Shown: positions 22,527 through 33,946 of the stretch, one piece after another
How positions within the stretch are numbered: position 1 is the stretch's first letter
Layout: each line of letters begins with the position of its first letter
Assembly (NCBI GenBank): GCA_028095005.1
Contig: CM051460.1
Coordinates: 66,565,676-66,629,675, forward strand
From: Rhynchospora pubera
Taxonomy: Eukaryota; Streptophyta; Magnoliopsida; Poales; Cyperaceae
Reading direction: 5' to 3'
DNA: 64,000 nucleotides
Translations under genes and position numbers: made by a program
Notes under the pieces: generated by a model
Database searches by the model: none
Seen by the model: only the letters and a program-made list of their open reading frames with translations
What the model was told of the DNA's origin: nothing

Positions 22527-23389
22527 TCCCTATTTTCTTTCTGCTAATAAGAATTCGTGTTTAATGAATATACAATGAAAAATCATGCGTATTGTTTGCT
22601 TAGGTAATACGATGTTGACAATGTGTATGATGAAATAAGGATTATTATATAAATTAATTTTAAGTCCAATATAAGTAAACAAATCGTATATACATCATTC
22701 AACGTATTGTTTGTATTTCAGTATTTGTTAAACTTTGGCTTAGCGAACTTACAATTTTAATTGATATAAAATACTGTTTCATTCATTTTTATTGTTAAAG
22801 ATACAAAGTTACAATCAAGCAAATTAAAGTTTCGAGTGTTTTTTTTCCCCTACAAGATTAACTTCGTGTGAACTTACAATTAGTCAAAATCAAAACACAA
22901 CAAATTAATTTTATGACGTTTAAATAATAATCTAGAAAGTATATATCACTCAATGTATTGTGCGTATTTCAGTATTTGTCAACATTTTTTTTTTCCAGTT
23001 TTTTTCTGCCGTGAGTGTATTTATCTTCTCTATCTATTAAACTGTAACGTGCGACCAAGAAACTAAATCAAAATGATGACACTACACTACAAACCTACAA
23101 AACCGATCAGAGAATAACAGCGGATATGATAGCCTACGGGCCATTTTTAAAAAAATAAAAATAATAAAAAAAAGAAAAGATATGGACTCTGTTTTCCTGC
23201 TTTCAAGCTGTATAAGGTTTATCGTAAAAAAAAAAGCTGTATAAGTGTATATATCTCGGTTTACGGGGTGGCGATCTGCTGCAATTGTATCATCCTATCA
23301 TGGGATTTCTTTGATCTGGAATTCCAGATTCTGTTGGTCATGATCCGTTCCCTGTCGATCTCACATGACCTCTCTAAATCCGTTTCTCT

Positions 23390-23745
23390 GTTTGGATCGT
23401 ATAAAATTAAAGGTAGAATTACTTATTGGAATTAAAATTTTTAATCCTAAACGAGTAAGAATGAGCTTTTTGTCATCTAGAATGTTATTTTTAACATTTG
23501 GATTAAATTCTTATTCCTATGATGTTTGGATCATTTTTTTAATCCGGATTAAGAAGTGGTTCCAACTATTTCTTAATCCACATTAAGAAGATGATTCAAA
23601 TATCCTATGAATAAAAATTTAATCTAGATGTTAGATCACTTAAAAATAACGTTCTAGATCTCAAAAAACTTATTCTTAATTATTTAAAAATAACATTTCT
23701 TAGTCTGAATAACTAATTCTAATTTTATTCTTATATGATCCAAAC
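23390..23745. mobile_element. MITE with GTTTGGATC inverted ends
   Basis: The left end GTTTGGATCGTATAA and the right end (inverted) GTTTGGATCATATAA pair over about 15 bp. The interior is AT-rich with further inverted similarity (TTAATCC/GGATTAA) and no coding capacity. Target duplication not clear. Confidence 0.55.
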
Positions 23746-24157
23746 GGACAATAATCTCCGGTCCGAAGCCTTGCTTTGTCCTGCGAGCTACTTTTTAGCC
23801 AGCGCGTAAGAATGTGCCCTTTTCTCTGCATACTACTTTTATTATTAAATTCCGTCCTTTCGTGCGTGTAATTTTGATGGGGGTGAACAGTATTATATTA
23901 TATGTTAGAACTTAATTAGAACTAGATTTTACAGGTTGTTGTATAATCGTAGGGAAAAAAAAAAACAAAGAACAAAAGTTATGAACTTAACATGCTCATC
24001 ATATTGTTCACATATCAGTTTTAACAGATTTTGGAACCAGATTTGACCATGATTGTCATGCTGTCGCTTGTTGATGTTATCAGAGAAAAAGAAGAAAAAA
24101 AAATGTGCAATGCTGCTTGTGCAAGTTTCAAAAAAAAAAAAAAAACAAAGAAAAATT

Positions 24158-24354
24158 TAAGGCTTTGATCAAAATAATTTTTAGGCGGGATTTCATTTCA
24201 TTAGGATTGATTTTTTTAGACTCCATTGGACCTAATATTATAGAAATTTCGATCAAATTACATCAAATCCATCTATTTTGATCACAAATTTTCTAATGAA
24301 ATGGAATAAAATAAATCTCATGTTAAAAAAATATCATTCTGATCAGGCCTTAAA
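24158..24354. mobile_element. Small MITE with AAGGC(T/C)TGATCA ends
   Basis: About 197 bp with inverted ends (TTAAGGCTTTGATCA and, inverted, TTAAGGCCTGATCAG) and inner TTTCATTTCATTAG/CTAATGAAATGGAA similarity. The superfamily is not certain. Confidence 0.5.
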
Positions 24355-25950
24355 AAAGTTGAACAATGCTAAGTTGTAAAATTCACCGCAGACATTCATT
24401 ATTAAGCCTACCAACTTTTTTTACTTAATTAATTTTCTTAGAAAACAAAAATATAAAAGCCACTATCTTAGACAGCAGTAACGCTAGATACAAAATCTGC
24501 ATACAAGTCGCATCTCAAGTAATAACATCTTTGACAAGCACGGTCTTTTTTTTTAATTCCTTTCCATTATGTAGACAAAAAAATTGATTATAAAACTTGC
24601 GTTTTTCAACATCAATCATACAGTCAAATTACACTGCTCGAAAATCGACTTGTAGTAAATGACAAGTATATTCATTTATCAATATTTTGATCGCCGGAAA
24701 AAATTCAGTTATTCAGTTATGGTTCTTATCAATTGTCCCCAGTATCTCATAAATAATGGTGTTTAGACCTGACAGAATACCTAACAAATTTAAGATAATA
24801 TTTGGTAAGTCATATTTTTGTACTAATGATTTCGTATTTGAAGCATGTCTACTGACCACGCCAAAGCAACCACCATTAGTGTTAGTTTGTGTGAACTTAA
24901 TTAGCCACACAAAACATCAGCTTCTGTTTTATGATTTATTTAAAGTAAGAAGCATAGTAAATTATTGATAGCTTGAACATCTTATTTTATTTATTTATTT
25001 TTTTTTAATAAAAAGCTTGAACATCTAGTTAGAATGAATAATCGGATGATTAGTTGGAATTGTTTCATGTCCCGATCTGTTGTGAATTACTTTATATTCG
25101 GCTGCGTGGACTGAATTAGCCCAAAAGTAGGTACTATTGGGCTTAATTCCAGATTCGTTTTACAATAAATAGTGGGAAAAATTATTATATGCTTGAAGAA
25201 TTTAATCAAGAGAAGCACAGTACTGAAACCGCAAACTCTTTGAGTTATATGAGTTATTGTTACTCTCCCTTTTAAAAACATTTGAATATTACAAGTTAAA
25301 TTAGAAAGTTAATTGAGTTTTATAACAAGTTCTTTATAAAAGTTGTGGGTTTTATTACTAACGCAGACAAGCTTGTTTTGGACAAAAGGAATGGGGCTTC
25401 AACGTTTGGCTTTAAAAGCAATGTGAGCATAAGACTTCTTTCAGATTTCCTAATAAGTGAAGGAATAATTCGAAATGCAAAATCCATAATATCGCTCATA
25501 ATATGAAATCTATATAGTATAATATAATTCGCGTGATTTTTTTGCGCGGATTTTAAAGCAAATGTTCGCTGATTCGTGCAGTGAGTTGGAGACTTGAGCG
25601 ATATTTCCAAATTTTTGTGGCATGCTACCATCTGGCGTTATATGTGTCGGCTTTACCTGGCTCCACATCGATCCGTTACACGTTAACATCTGAAGTTTCC
25701 ACCGCAGCACGCCGTTCCTCCTGCCTCTCTGCAGAGTTTCCCAAGCCATTCCTCTCAGACAAATCTCTTCTGCCCCTTTCTCTTCTCCTCTAAAACGTAA
25801 TGTAGATCCACTTTCACCTCTCTTGCCCCCCCCCCAACTGGCTTCTCCTGCATCCACGACTTTGTCGGGTCTCTCTCCTGCAGAATCAATACCGCTCTTC
25901 CTATTTCATTTCTCTCCCTAGCACCTTCTCTCCTCTGATGCAACCTCCTC

Positions 25951-26553
25951 TCACTACAATAAAACCTCCGATGAAGAACTCAAATTATTAAATTGGACTG
26001 AGAAGATCATGCAATTCATCGCGGTGACAGATGACGAGCGGATTTTGGCTCTGGGCGATCTTGGATGCCAGGTAAAAACAATGAGAGCCTACATGTTTTT
26101 TTCCTTTTTATTTAAGTGTTTTATTCATCCTTTCCTTATGAATCATATGCATTTTTAAAGGGGATGGGAATTCCTGTTGGAAAGCTTGCCCTGTACACTG
26201 CTCTTCGTGGAGTCCCCCCTTCTGCTGTAAGCATCTGATTATTTTTCTTAGTTCTTTTGAATAGAAGTGACAACAAAATGAAATTTGTGTAGAGCCTCCT
26301 TTCTGATATAGTGGATTACAGACTGAGCCTTCATCTGAATCTTTATACATAGATTTCCATCATATGTATTGGTTTTCTTCTTACTTTCCGGAATATTGTC
26401 AATTTAATTTTAATCTGATAGTGATCTTTATTATTTGTCATATCTTTATTTCTGTAGTGCCTGCCAATTACAATTGATGTGGGAACTAATAATGAGAAGT
26501 TGCTCAATGATGAGTTTTACATCGATTTAAGGCAAAAAAGTGCCTCTAGCAAG
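25951..26553 (+). pseudogene. NADP-malic enzyme gene fragment (three internal exons)
   Basis: Three blocks with correct splice borders, all in phase 0: up to 26071, 26161-26226 and 26458-26553. They read ...DERILALGDLGCQ, then GMGIPVGKLALYTALRG..., then CLPITIDVGTNNEKLLNDEF..., which is the highly conserved core of plant NADP-dependent malic enzyme (oxidative decarboxylation of malate to pyruvate). This matches the NADP form (LGDLGCQGMGIP) rather than the NAD form. The remaining exons on either side are missing, and some normally conserved positions differ (YIDLRQ instead of YIGLRQ). It is therefore a partial copy, probably left by an incomplete duplication or carried by a transposon, and unlikely to make an enzyme. 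Confidence 0.82.
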
Positions 26554-27911
26554 GTACTTTACACACATACTGAGATACATTATTAAAAGTCATAAATTGA
26601 TAACAGTATACACAATTTCTGACTCTCATCAAATCCACTCTCCTCATGCATCCAAGGTCAATGCAACTGTTTGTTTATTCTTTACAATCAAATTGGTTGA
26701 GGAGCTTGCGGAATTGCATAGGCATCTGGCCTGTTTCTCAGCATCTGTTTCAGAGATGAACATAAGGAATGGTAAGTGTTAGAACCGATTAATTTCTCTT
26801 TATTGACAATATTCAGTATCTACAGAATCTGACTCTCAATTTTAACCAAATAAATTCAATTAGGATCTTCACAATATAATTACACAAATTCTATTTTGAG
26901 ATTACTTACCGGTGCCTATTAATGCATGCTCCAAGCAGTCCTAGGCCTCTTAGCTCTGACGAGGTAGTGATGAGTTTCACGCGCTTTAAGCCTGGCCCGG
27001 GCGCAGTTAGGAAGATTGGCAGCAATCTGAGCGGTACCATGCTGCTTGGTACAAGTACAACTCATACTGTTCATTGTGGTTTGATTTTTGAAATTTTGTG
27101 GGGACTGATTTGTATCTAGCTTGGTTTGTTGCAGTGGGATGGGGTTCGTTGCACCTAGGTTGTGCAGGAAGTGCTGATCCGCCAGGGAGGTGCCATCAGA
27201 CAGGAGGGAATAAGTGCCTGTTCTTAAGGGATGCAATCCCTAACCAAAAATATCGTGTACTCTACATCAAGCGATGTCGCCATTGTTCAAGAAAGCATGT
27301 AGAAGGCTGTACTTCCGATGCAGGCTCGCCCCTAACAAAACTCGTAGCTTTCCCTGGTGCCAATGGCGAGGGTCTGAATGTCAATGCTGCCTGTGCATCT
27401 ATTGGAGATTTGAATACGTATGAATGTATGATAGTAAATTTTTAGTTTTTTTTTATATGTTTCTTTACTTCATCAGTTATTTGTGTTAAATTTACAACTT
27501 AATTCAATACCTGCATGGTCATCTTTGAATTAGTTGTTTTGGATTGGCGGATTAATAATATATGAATTAATAATATAAAAAATCACACTCAGATTAATTG
27601 GTGGATTATCAACTCTCGTTAATTTAGAAGCCGATTTCGTTTCGAACCTGATTTAAAAATTAAATTTCGGCCATGTGAAAAATTGTCAGAAAAACTATTT
27701 AATCAAATGTCTAGTTTATACTATATAAAAATTTCAAATATCTATTTTACAAAATTATTATGAGTTGAAATTTTGTTAAAATCCAAATTTCTACTGTTGC
27801 CTTGATCAATTTCCTAAAATCCTTTGAACTGTACCCTTGGAACTTGTTTTTGATTGTGGATTAAACCACAGCCGTCCGATCCATCTCCTGCTTCTATCCT
27901 TTATGGGAGTT
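26554..27911. other. Region after the malic enzyme fragment, no recognised gene
   Basis: Some stretches look exon-like on the + strand. One is about 26690-26771, ending at a strong GTAAGT donor and reading LVEELAELHRHLACF. Another is about 27135-27440, after a TTGCAG acceptor and of higher GC than its surroundings. I do not recognise either, and both may be further captured or decayed gene pieces. Confidence 0.35.
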
Positions 27912-28098
27912 GATTTGCACACCACCTAATTTGATAAACACTCCATAATAATTTTATAGAAACCAAAATATCCTTAATTTAATTGTAACATCATACATTA
28001 GAATTTCATCGAGCAGGTATTTTAGTCTTTATATAGTTGTTTTGGAGTGTTTTATGTAGTTATTTTGGAGTGTTTCATCAATTTAGGATGTGCAAATC
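27912..28098. mobile_element. Small MITE with GATTTGCACA inverted ends
   Basis: The left end GATTTGCACACCACCTAA pairs with the inverted right end GATTTGCACATCCTAAA, followed on both sides by TTGAT..AACACTCC. Length about 187 bp, no coding capacity. Confidence 0.5.
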
Positions 28099-28099
28099 G

Positions 28100-30550
28100 A
28101 TTTCCCTCCTTTATTCTCCTCTCTTCTTCTCTCTTCTTCGACAGTCGTCCCCACACTCTCTCTTTTTCCCTCTTTTCCGCTTCTTTTCTTTCGCCTCTCC
28201 AATCGGAGACACCCTCGACCAATCCGCTTAATCCTCTCTCTCGCCTCTGACAGAAGGCTCGACCCCATCTCATTGGCTCTCTCCCCAAGCAGTTCCCTTC
28301 TCTCTCTCGCCTATCACAGTCATCGACCCAACCCTCTTCTCTGTCCTTGTCTCCACCAGTCCGACCACACTCGCCTCTCTCCTCGATTGGAGTGGTGTCA
28401 TCCATTCCTCTGTCGACCTGTCAGAGAGACCCGCAGCCCCAGGTTTTCTCCTCTGCAAACCGAGTAAACCCATCTTGACCCAGATCCTACCATCGCATCT
28501 CTTGCCCTCTCTCCATCTGCCACCTCAGCAGCTCGACCTCCCCCTCCTCTCCATTCTATTCCATTTAAGTCACCCCTCTCTCTCTCCCCTCTGCTCAGAC
28601 CCAACACAGAACAGATACAAAGAAAGGAAAGAGAGCAAGAGAGAGAGAAAGGTGGAGGCTAGCGACCGGATTGGAGACGGCGACAATCGAAGAGGCTAGG
28701 TGGTGGAGCTGACAGGAGGTGCAGTGGTGCTGGTTGAGCTTGCTTCCCTTTTTCCCTTCTCTGTTGGTAACTTCTCCTTCCTTGTTCCTTTGATTCTATT
28801 GCTTGACTCTATGTATTGATTGAGGCGTGTTGATGTTGAATCTGATCTGTTGTCGACTTGGTGCCTCAAATGAATGTGTGCTTGTTATCTGATTGTGATT
28901 GTTTGATGCCTCAATCTAAAACATGTTGCTTGGGTTGTTTAGTTGTTAAATGCCTCACTTTGAACTTGTGCCTGGAATTACTTGAGCTGGTTCTGTTGAC
29001 TCTTGGGTATTTGTGTGTTGTCTAATTGTCTCTTATCTGTTAAGTGTTATTTGCCTCAAATCATACTTGTTCTTGCATGAAAATGCTCTAAACTGATCTG
29101 TTGAGTAGCTTAGAGCAGTTAATATTAGCTCATTACACTTCCTTCCTTGATATGTGATGTTGGTGTGATGTTTAGATGTCGATTTTACTTGTTTAGGCTT
29201 AAGACTTGTGTTGTGAGGCCTCTCTGTTGCTTGTGTTGTGCTGATTGAGCCTCTGGCACAAGGTACAGGGCTGGTTCAGGCCTTGTACCAGTCTGGTACA
29301 TGTTTGTTTGTGACCAGGGATCTTTCTGTGAAGTATTTCAGTTGTCAGGGACATGTTTGTAAAATGTTTTGAACTGTGTTAGGACTGGTGTATAAACATC
29401 TCTGTTATTAGGGACCTAAATATAATTTTTACAGTAAATAAGTTTAATTCAGGGTGTTTAGTGTAAAAGTTCAATACTTATTGGGTCGGACTTGATTTCT
29501 TGTTTGGGTTCCGGATTTGATCCCCGGAACCCATTGTATCCGGATCCGTTTGGATCCTTGTTTCCGTGTGGGCTTGTGTTTTTCTTCTGGGCTTGTCCCT
29601 CAGTTTTGATCCGTGTGGAATTCTTGTGGGCTCTGTTGTGTTGTTTCTTGCGTGGCCCAAATCTATGTTTCTGTTTTGTTAAGCTTGATTATGGATTTAA
29701 TTGAGATGGATTTGAGATAAATAAAACTAGAACTTGGAAAATGAAACTAGAACTATTCGATTGCTTGGATAAATAGTTTGAATAATTAAAGTACGAGATT
29801 TTGGACGAGAAATAATTATGTCAGATTCGAAAGTAAATTGTTCGCTTTTAAACGGGAGATGATTAAAAATGTCCGCAAAACAATTCTTTACAGATACTTA
29901 TGATATAATCGAACAATATATGATCCCAAATCCAAATCAATTAAACTGAGTTTATTTTTCTTATTCAATACAATTGGTTTAGCTTAAAAATTTAAGTTAG
30001 AATATTTTCATACCTAATTAAAACACTATTAAATCAAACATCTCTATACACTAATTTTATTAGACAAATTATAGCAAAACATTTCTAAAAATGTCTCTTA
30101 GGTTAGCAGTTATACACAACCAGTTTCAAGTAGAACTTTGTCAAATTATTTCTAAAAAGTTATTAATTAAGTTAATATATTTTAAAACAGAATTCCTTCT
30201 CAGCAATCCTAAGTCTAACTTTCCTTAAGTTAGAATCTGAGTTCCTTTGTTAATGTCTAGTTTCTAAGTATGGTTCAGTACACCAATAATCAGAATGGGA
30301 TAGATCGTTAGAGTAGATTTTAACGTGTGAGTTTCATTCGTCAGGTGAGCGACAAGACTTCGCAGGACCCTCAGAGAACTACACAAGTTTTGAGGCAGTA
30401 GAGGCTAGTCAAGGACTTCACCGACCTTCCCAGCAGAGTAGTTACTTCTACACTCAATTTTTTCAGGTGTGGTAGTCTTTTTATGACATGTGTGGATGTC
30501 TTTTGAGATTTTATTATTCTCTAGAAAGGAACTATAATAGACCTCAAACA
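28100..30550 (+). mobile_element. LTR-like leader sequence (truncated gypsy LTR?)
   Basis: A CT-rich block (28100-28600), then GA-rich and GC-rich leader sequence and a long non-coding tail that stops at the broken CACTA near 30.6 kb. The style resembles the promoter/R/U5 part of a long chromovirus LTR, but no TG...CA ends, target duplication or coding region was found. The open frames here are by-products of the CT bias. It may instead be the 5' part of an unrecognised gene. Confidence 0.28.
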
Positions 30551-30604
30551 CTCCAACAAAATGAGTTTCTCTTTTTTAGTTAAAGTATAAACAGCATTAG
30601 GTAA

Positions 30605-32500
30605 TCAATCTCGTTTCTTACTATTGTCTTCCTTTGCAGCTAGTTCCAGTCGAATTCCCATTTCTATCATGTCTTTTCTCACATTAACATTATCCACTTT
30701 TCCTTGAGGATTTAAAATCAAAGTAACCAGATTTTCACAAATGTTCTTGATTATATGCATTGCATCCAAACAATGTCTGACATCCAGATAAGTCCAGTAT
30801 TCAAGGTCCCAGAATATAGACTTCTTCTTCCAAGAACTCTTTTCTGGAATTCTATTCACAAATGGTTTCCCCAACTGAATTTTAAGATTCTTAACACTTT
30901 CATAAGTCTGTCTTCCAGATTTTGGTATAGGTGCCCGGCGGGTTACGGTGTTGCCATCAAATTTATTTCTATAAGGTGCCCGATGGTATGGGTGATGACG
31001 GCTTAGAAATCTACGGTGTCCCAAATAGACTGTTTTTCTACAATTCGATAGCCATATCGAATGTGTTTCCTCCATGCAAATAGGACATGCTTTTTCTCCT
31101 TTGTTCCTGTAACCCGACAAGTTCCCGTACGCGGGAAAGTCATTAATTGTGCAAAATATCATCGCACGTAAGGTGAAATGACTTCTGGAATGCGCATCAA
31201 AGACCTTCACTCCGTCCTTCCACAACCTATCAAGGTCCTCTATTAACGGAGCCAAGTAGACATCTATATCGTTTTCGGGTTGTTTTGGACCAGAAATGAG
31301 CAACGGCATCATAAGATATTTTCTTTTCATGCATAACCAGGGAGGAAGGTTGTAAATAACCAACAAAACTGGCCAGACACTTCGGTTGGTACTCATGAGA
31401 CCGTAAGGATTCATTCCGTCCGTGCACAATCCCAATCTCAAATTTTTAGACTCGCTGCCAAACTCAATAAAATGACTGTCTATGTTGTTCCACTGGGGTG
31501 AGTCTGCTGGATGTCTAAGCTTTCCATCTTTCTTTCTGCCTTCTGCATGCCACCTCAACAGTTTAGCATCTTTTGAATTACTAAAAAGACGCTCAAACCT
31601 TTGTATTATAGGTAGATACCACAATATTTTCGCAGCTGGTTTCTTCTTCCATGGACTATCTTCTTCGTCATCCAAATCACCGTCCCTTTGTCAATACCGG
31701 GATGCATTACACTTTGGACATTTCTGGAGGTTCTCGTACTCATTTCGAAACAATATACAATAATTCGGACATGCTGCAATTTTCACTATATCTAATTTCA
31801 AAGGACATAATAATTTTTTGCCCTTATAAGTTGTATCTGGCAATGTATTGTCTGCTGGAAGCATTTCTCGCAAAAGACCGAGCAAAGATGTGAAACTCTT
31901 ATCGCTCCAATTGTTTTTAGCTTTCAAGTTATATAACTTAAAAACAGTTTTTATTTTTGAGAATTTATCTTCATTGCAACCAGGATATAAGGGTATATGA
32001 GAGTTTTCATCCAACTTTTAAAACACATCAGGAACATCATCAATAAAATCATTGGGTAATTCATTCATCATTTCATCCAAATCATTTTCTCTAATGTCAT
32101 CATTATATTGTGGTTCACTTAGATTTTCTATATGATCATCACCCACTATTACATTATCCTCTATATCATCCCCCTAATCATGTTGTACAATATTTTCAAA
32201 ATCATCAGATACATTAATATTGCTGCTTCCAGCATCTAAATTTTCTTCCAATTTTTCTCCATGTGAAACCCAATGGAGGTATTTTGGTGTTGTCATCCAT
32301 CCACGCTGAATCAGATGTAATCTAATCACTTTACTATCTTGTCTCTCAAAGTTCAGGCAGCGTTTACAAGGACATAAAATTCTGGGCTTTCCAGTTAACT
32401 TTCGATGTTTTTCTGCACATTTTATGAACTCATTAACAAGTCCAACAAATTCATCTGATATTCTTGAATAGTCAAACATGTACTTCTCCCTCAGATCCAT
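30605..32500 (-). pseudogene. Truncated tnp2-type CACTA transposase with three nonsense codons
   Basis: One reading frame runs without frameshift from an ATG at 32500 (directly after a CAG acceptor) to 30605. It covers the N-terminal transposase-associated domain (RILCPCKRCLNF), the acidic linker and the first half of the tnp2 core (WDLEYWTYLDVRHCLDAMH). It is interrupted by TAG at 32174-32176, TAA at 32018-32020 and TGA at 31691-31693. Each stop fits a C-to-T change (CAG, CAA, CGA); at the third, the intact relative has Arg. The protein then ends where the element is truncated, so the rest of the core and DUF4218 are missing. It is similar to, but clearly diverged from, the intact copy at 13358-16222. 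Confidence 0.9.
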
Positions 32501-32588
32501 CTGTATATATCCAAAAGCCAAGATTTAGGGTTTATAGATTTAATGCAACATATTAGATTTTTGGGCCGGTTACCATCCTAGCCCGCTC

Positions 32589-32880
32589 TTTGGATACTCT
32601 TGTCTCACTAGCGAGCGTACGTTAGATGCAATGTGTCGTCTGAGAAAAATTCGGCAGCATTTCCCCTTATGTTCCCTGAATACGCAAACACACGATTACT
32701 CGTGCGTACGTACCCGTGGGAACATAAGAGAAAATACCGTCGAATTTTTCTCAGACAACACATTGCATCTAACGTACAGCTCGCTGTCCTAAATGAGACA
32801 AGATAGTATCCAAAGAGCAGTACTCCCGACCGGAAGTACTATCCGAGATTAATTCCTAATGGATTAATCTCGGACGGGCA
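32589..32880. repeat. Long hairpin and two palindromes in the leader of the second CACTA
   Basis: The arms at about 32589-32680 and 32710-32813 form the same long stem as at 16317-16532, followed by the short palindromes at 32818-32874. It lies 90-380 nt upstream of the transposase ATG. The sequence is almost the same as in the other CACTA family, although the transposase genes are diverged. Confidence 0.9.
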
Positions 32881-33284
32881 AGACCTAAAATAATTCAAAT
32901 TCTGGCATTTTGGTCCTACATGACAATACTTAACTAATAGATGCAAATGCCAATTAATCAATATGTATATGCACAGTAAATCGATAAAAAACCAAAAAAA
33001 AAATTATTGAGGGTTGAAATAAAAATTATCGAAATTGTCTTCTCTCGATCCTCTTCCTCTTCAATAGAAAAACTTTCTCTTCCTCTTTGATCTCCTTTGC
33101 TTTCTCTACTTATTTTGCAATTTTTCGGAATTTTTAACAATTTTTAGCTATTTTTTTATGAGGTTTTATAAAGAGAAAAAAACTTTCGGTTTTAGATGGA
33201 AAATAATGGCCATGAAGTAGTGAAGATGAGTAATATACAAAGGGAAGGAGGAGGAGATATACCCCTTGAACTGAAAATATCTGC

Positions 33285-33610
33285 GTATTATTAGTACCGG
33301 TTTTTTATAAAAAAACCGGTACTAATAGTTGGCAGATAATTAAAAAAAATGGGTTAACATTACTACCTGTTTTTCTAAAAAACCGGTACTAAAGATGCAA
33401 TTATTAGTACCGGTTTTTTGGAAAAAACGGTACTAATGCTAACCCATTTTTTTAAGGTTTTTTCTAGAAACATTTAGTACCGGTTTTTAAAAAAACTGGT
33501 ACTAAAGGTATTGACTGACAATTACGGAATTGCCATCTTCTAATATTTATACCGGTTTTCTTAAAAATCGATACTAACGGACTGGTACTAATGCTTTTTT
33601 TGGCGTAGTG
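33285..33610. repeat. Subterminal palindrome array of the second CACTA family
   Basis: Four to five units of TAGTACCGGTTTTT facing AAAAACCGGTACTA, ending at the CACTACGCC terminus. The motif also appears at 43570-43680. Confidence 0.85.
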
Positions 33611-33946
33611 TATAAAGCACAATACCATTAAAATCAAGAACTCTTGTGTGCTATACTGCTATGTAACTTTCAAAATTTCTGGTGGTAAAATACTGGAATG
33701 ACAACTAATAGGTCTTGTATTGAAATAATGCCACATAGTAATTGCCTAATCACCATGTACTTAATTTGATTCCTCCCTGTCATTAAATGATTTACTATTA
33801 ATAATCATAATTAAAGCTTCATTGTTGGTAGCTCATGTCAAATTAATTTTGTTATTCATTTACCAAATTGACTACTATTTTGGCATTCCTTATTTCTATA
33901 TATAATTATATATATATATATATGCTTACATATAAAGTGCTGTACG

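Larger units (their letters stand above)
21861..25949. other. AT-rich intergenic region with MITEs, no gene seen
   Basis: Contains a (CT)n tract (22061-22079), three MITE candidates described separately and two very small poly(A)-type insertions. No open frame here looks like a protein-coding exon. Confidence 0.6.
30605..33610 (-). mobile_element. Truncated CACTA transposon, second family
   Basis: The right end on the minus strand reads CACTACGCCAAAAAA, finishing at 33610. Inside it are palindromes built on TAGTACCGGTTTTTT (33290-33600), different from the TAACGGTTA motif of the other CACTA. A tnp2 transposase pseudogene follows (30605-32500). The sequence stops abruptly at about 30605, inside the transposase core, where unrelated LTR-like DNA begins. 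No left terminus was found. Confidence 0.85.

Noticed and set aside
26919..27445. Overlapping frames on both strands (105 and 115 codons)
   Set aside because: No recognisable domain and no matching splice partners; could not be supported as a gene.
28052..28699. Several overlapping frames of 60-125 codons on both strands
   Set aside because: Caused by the CT/GA bias of the leader-like sequence; no frame resembles a protein.
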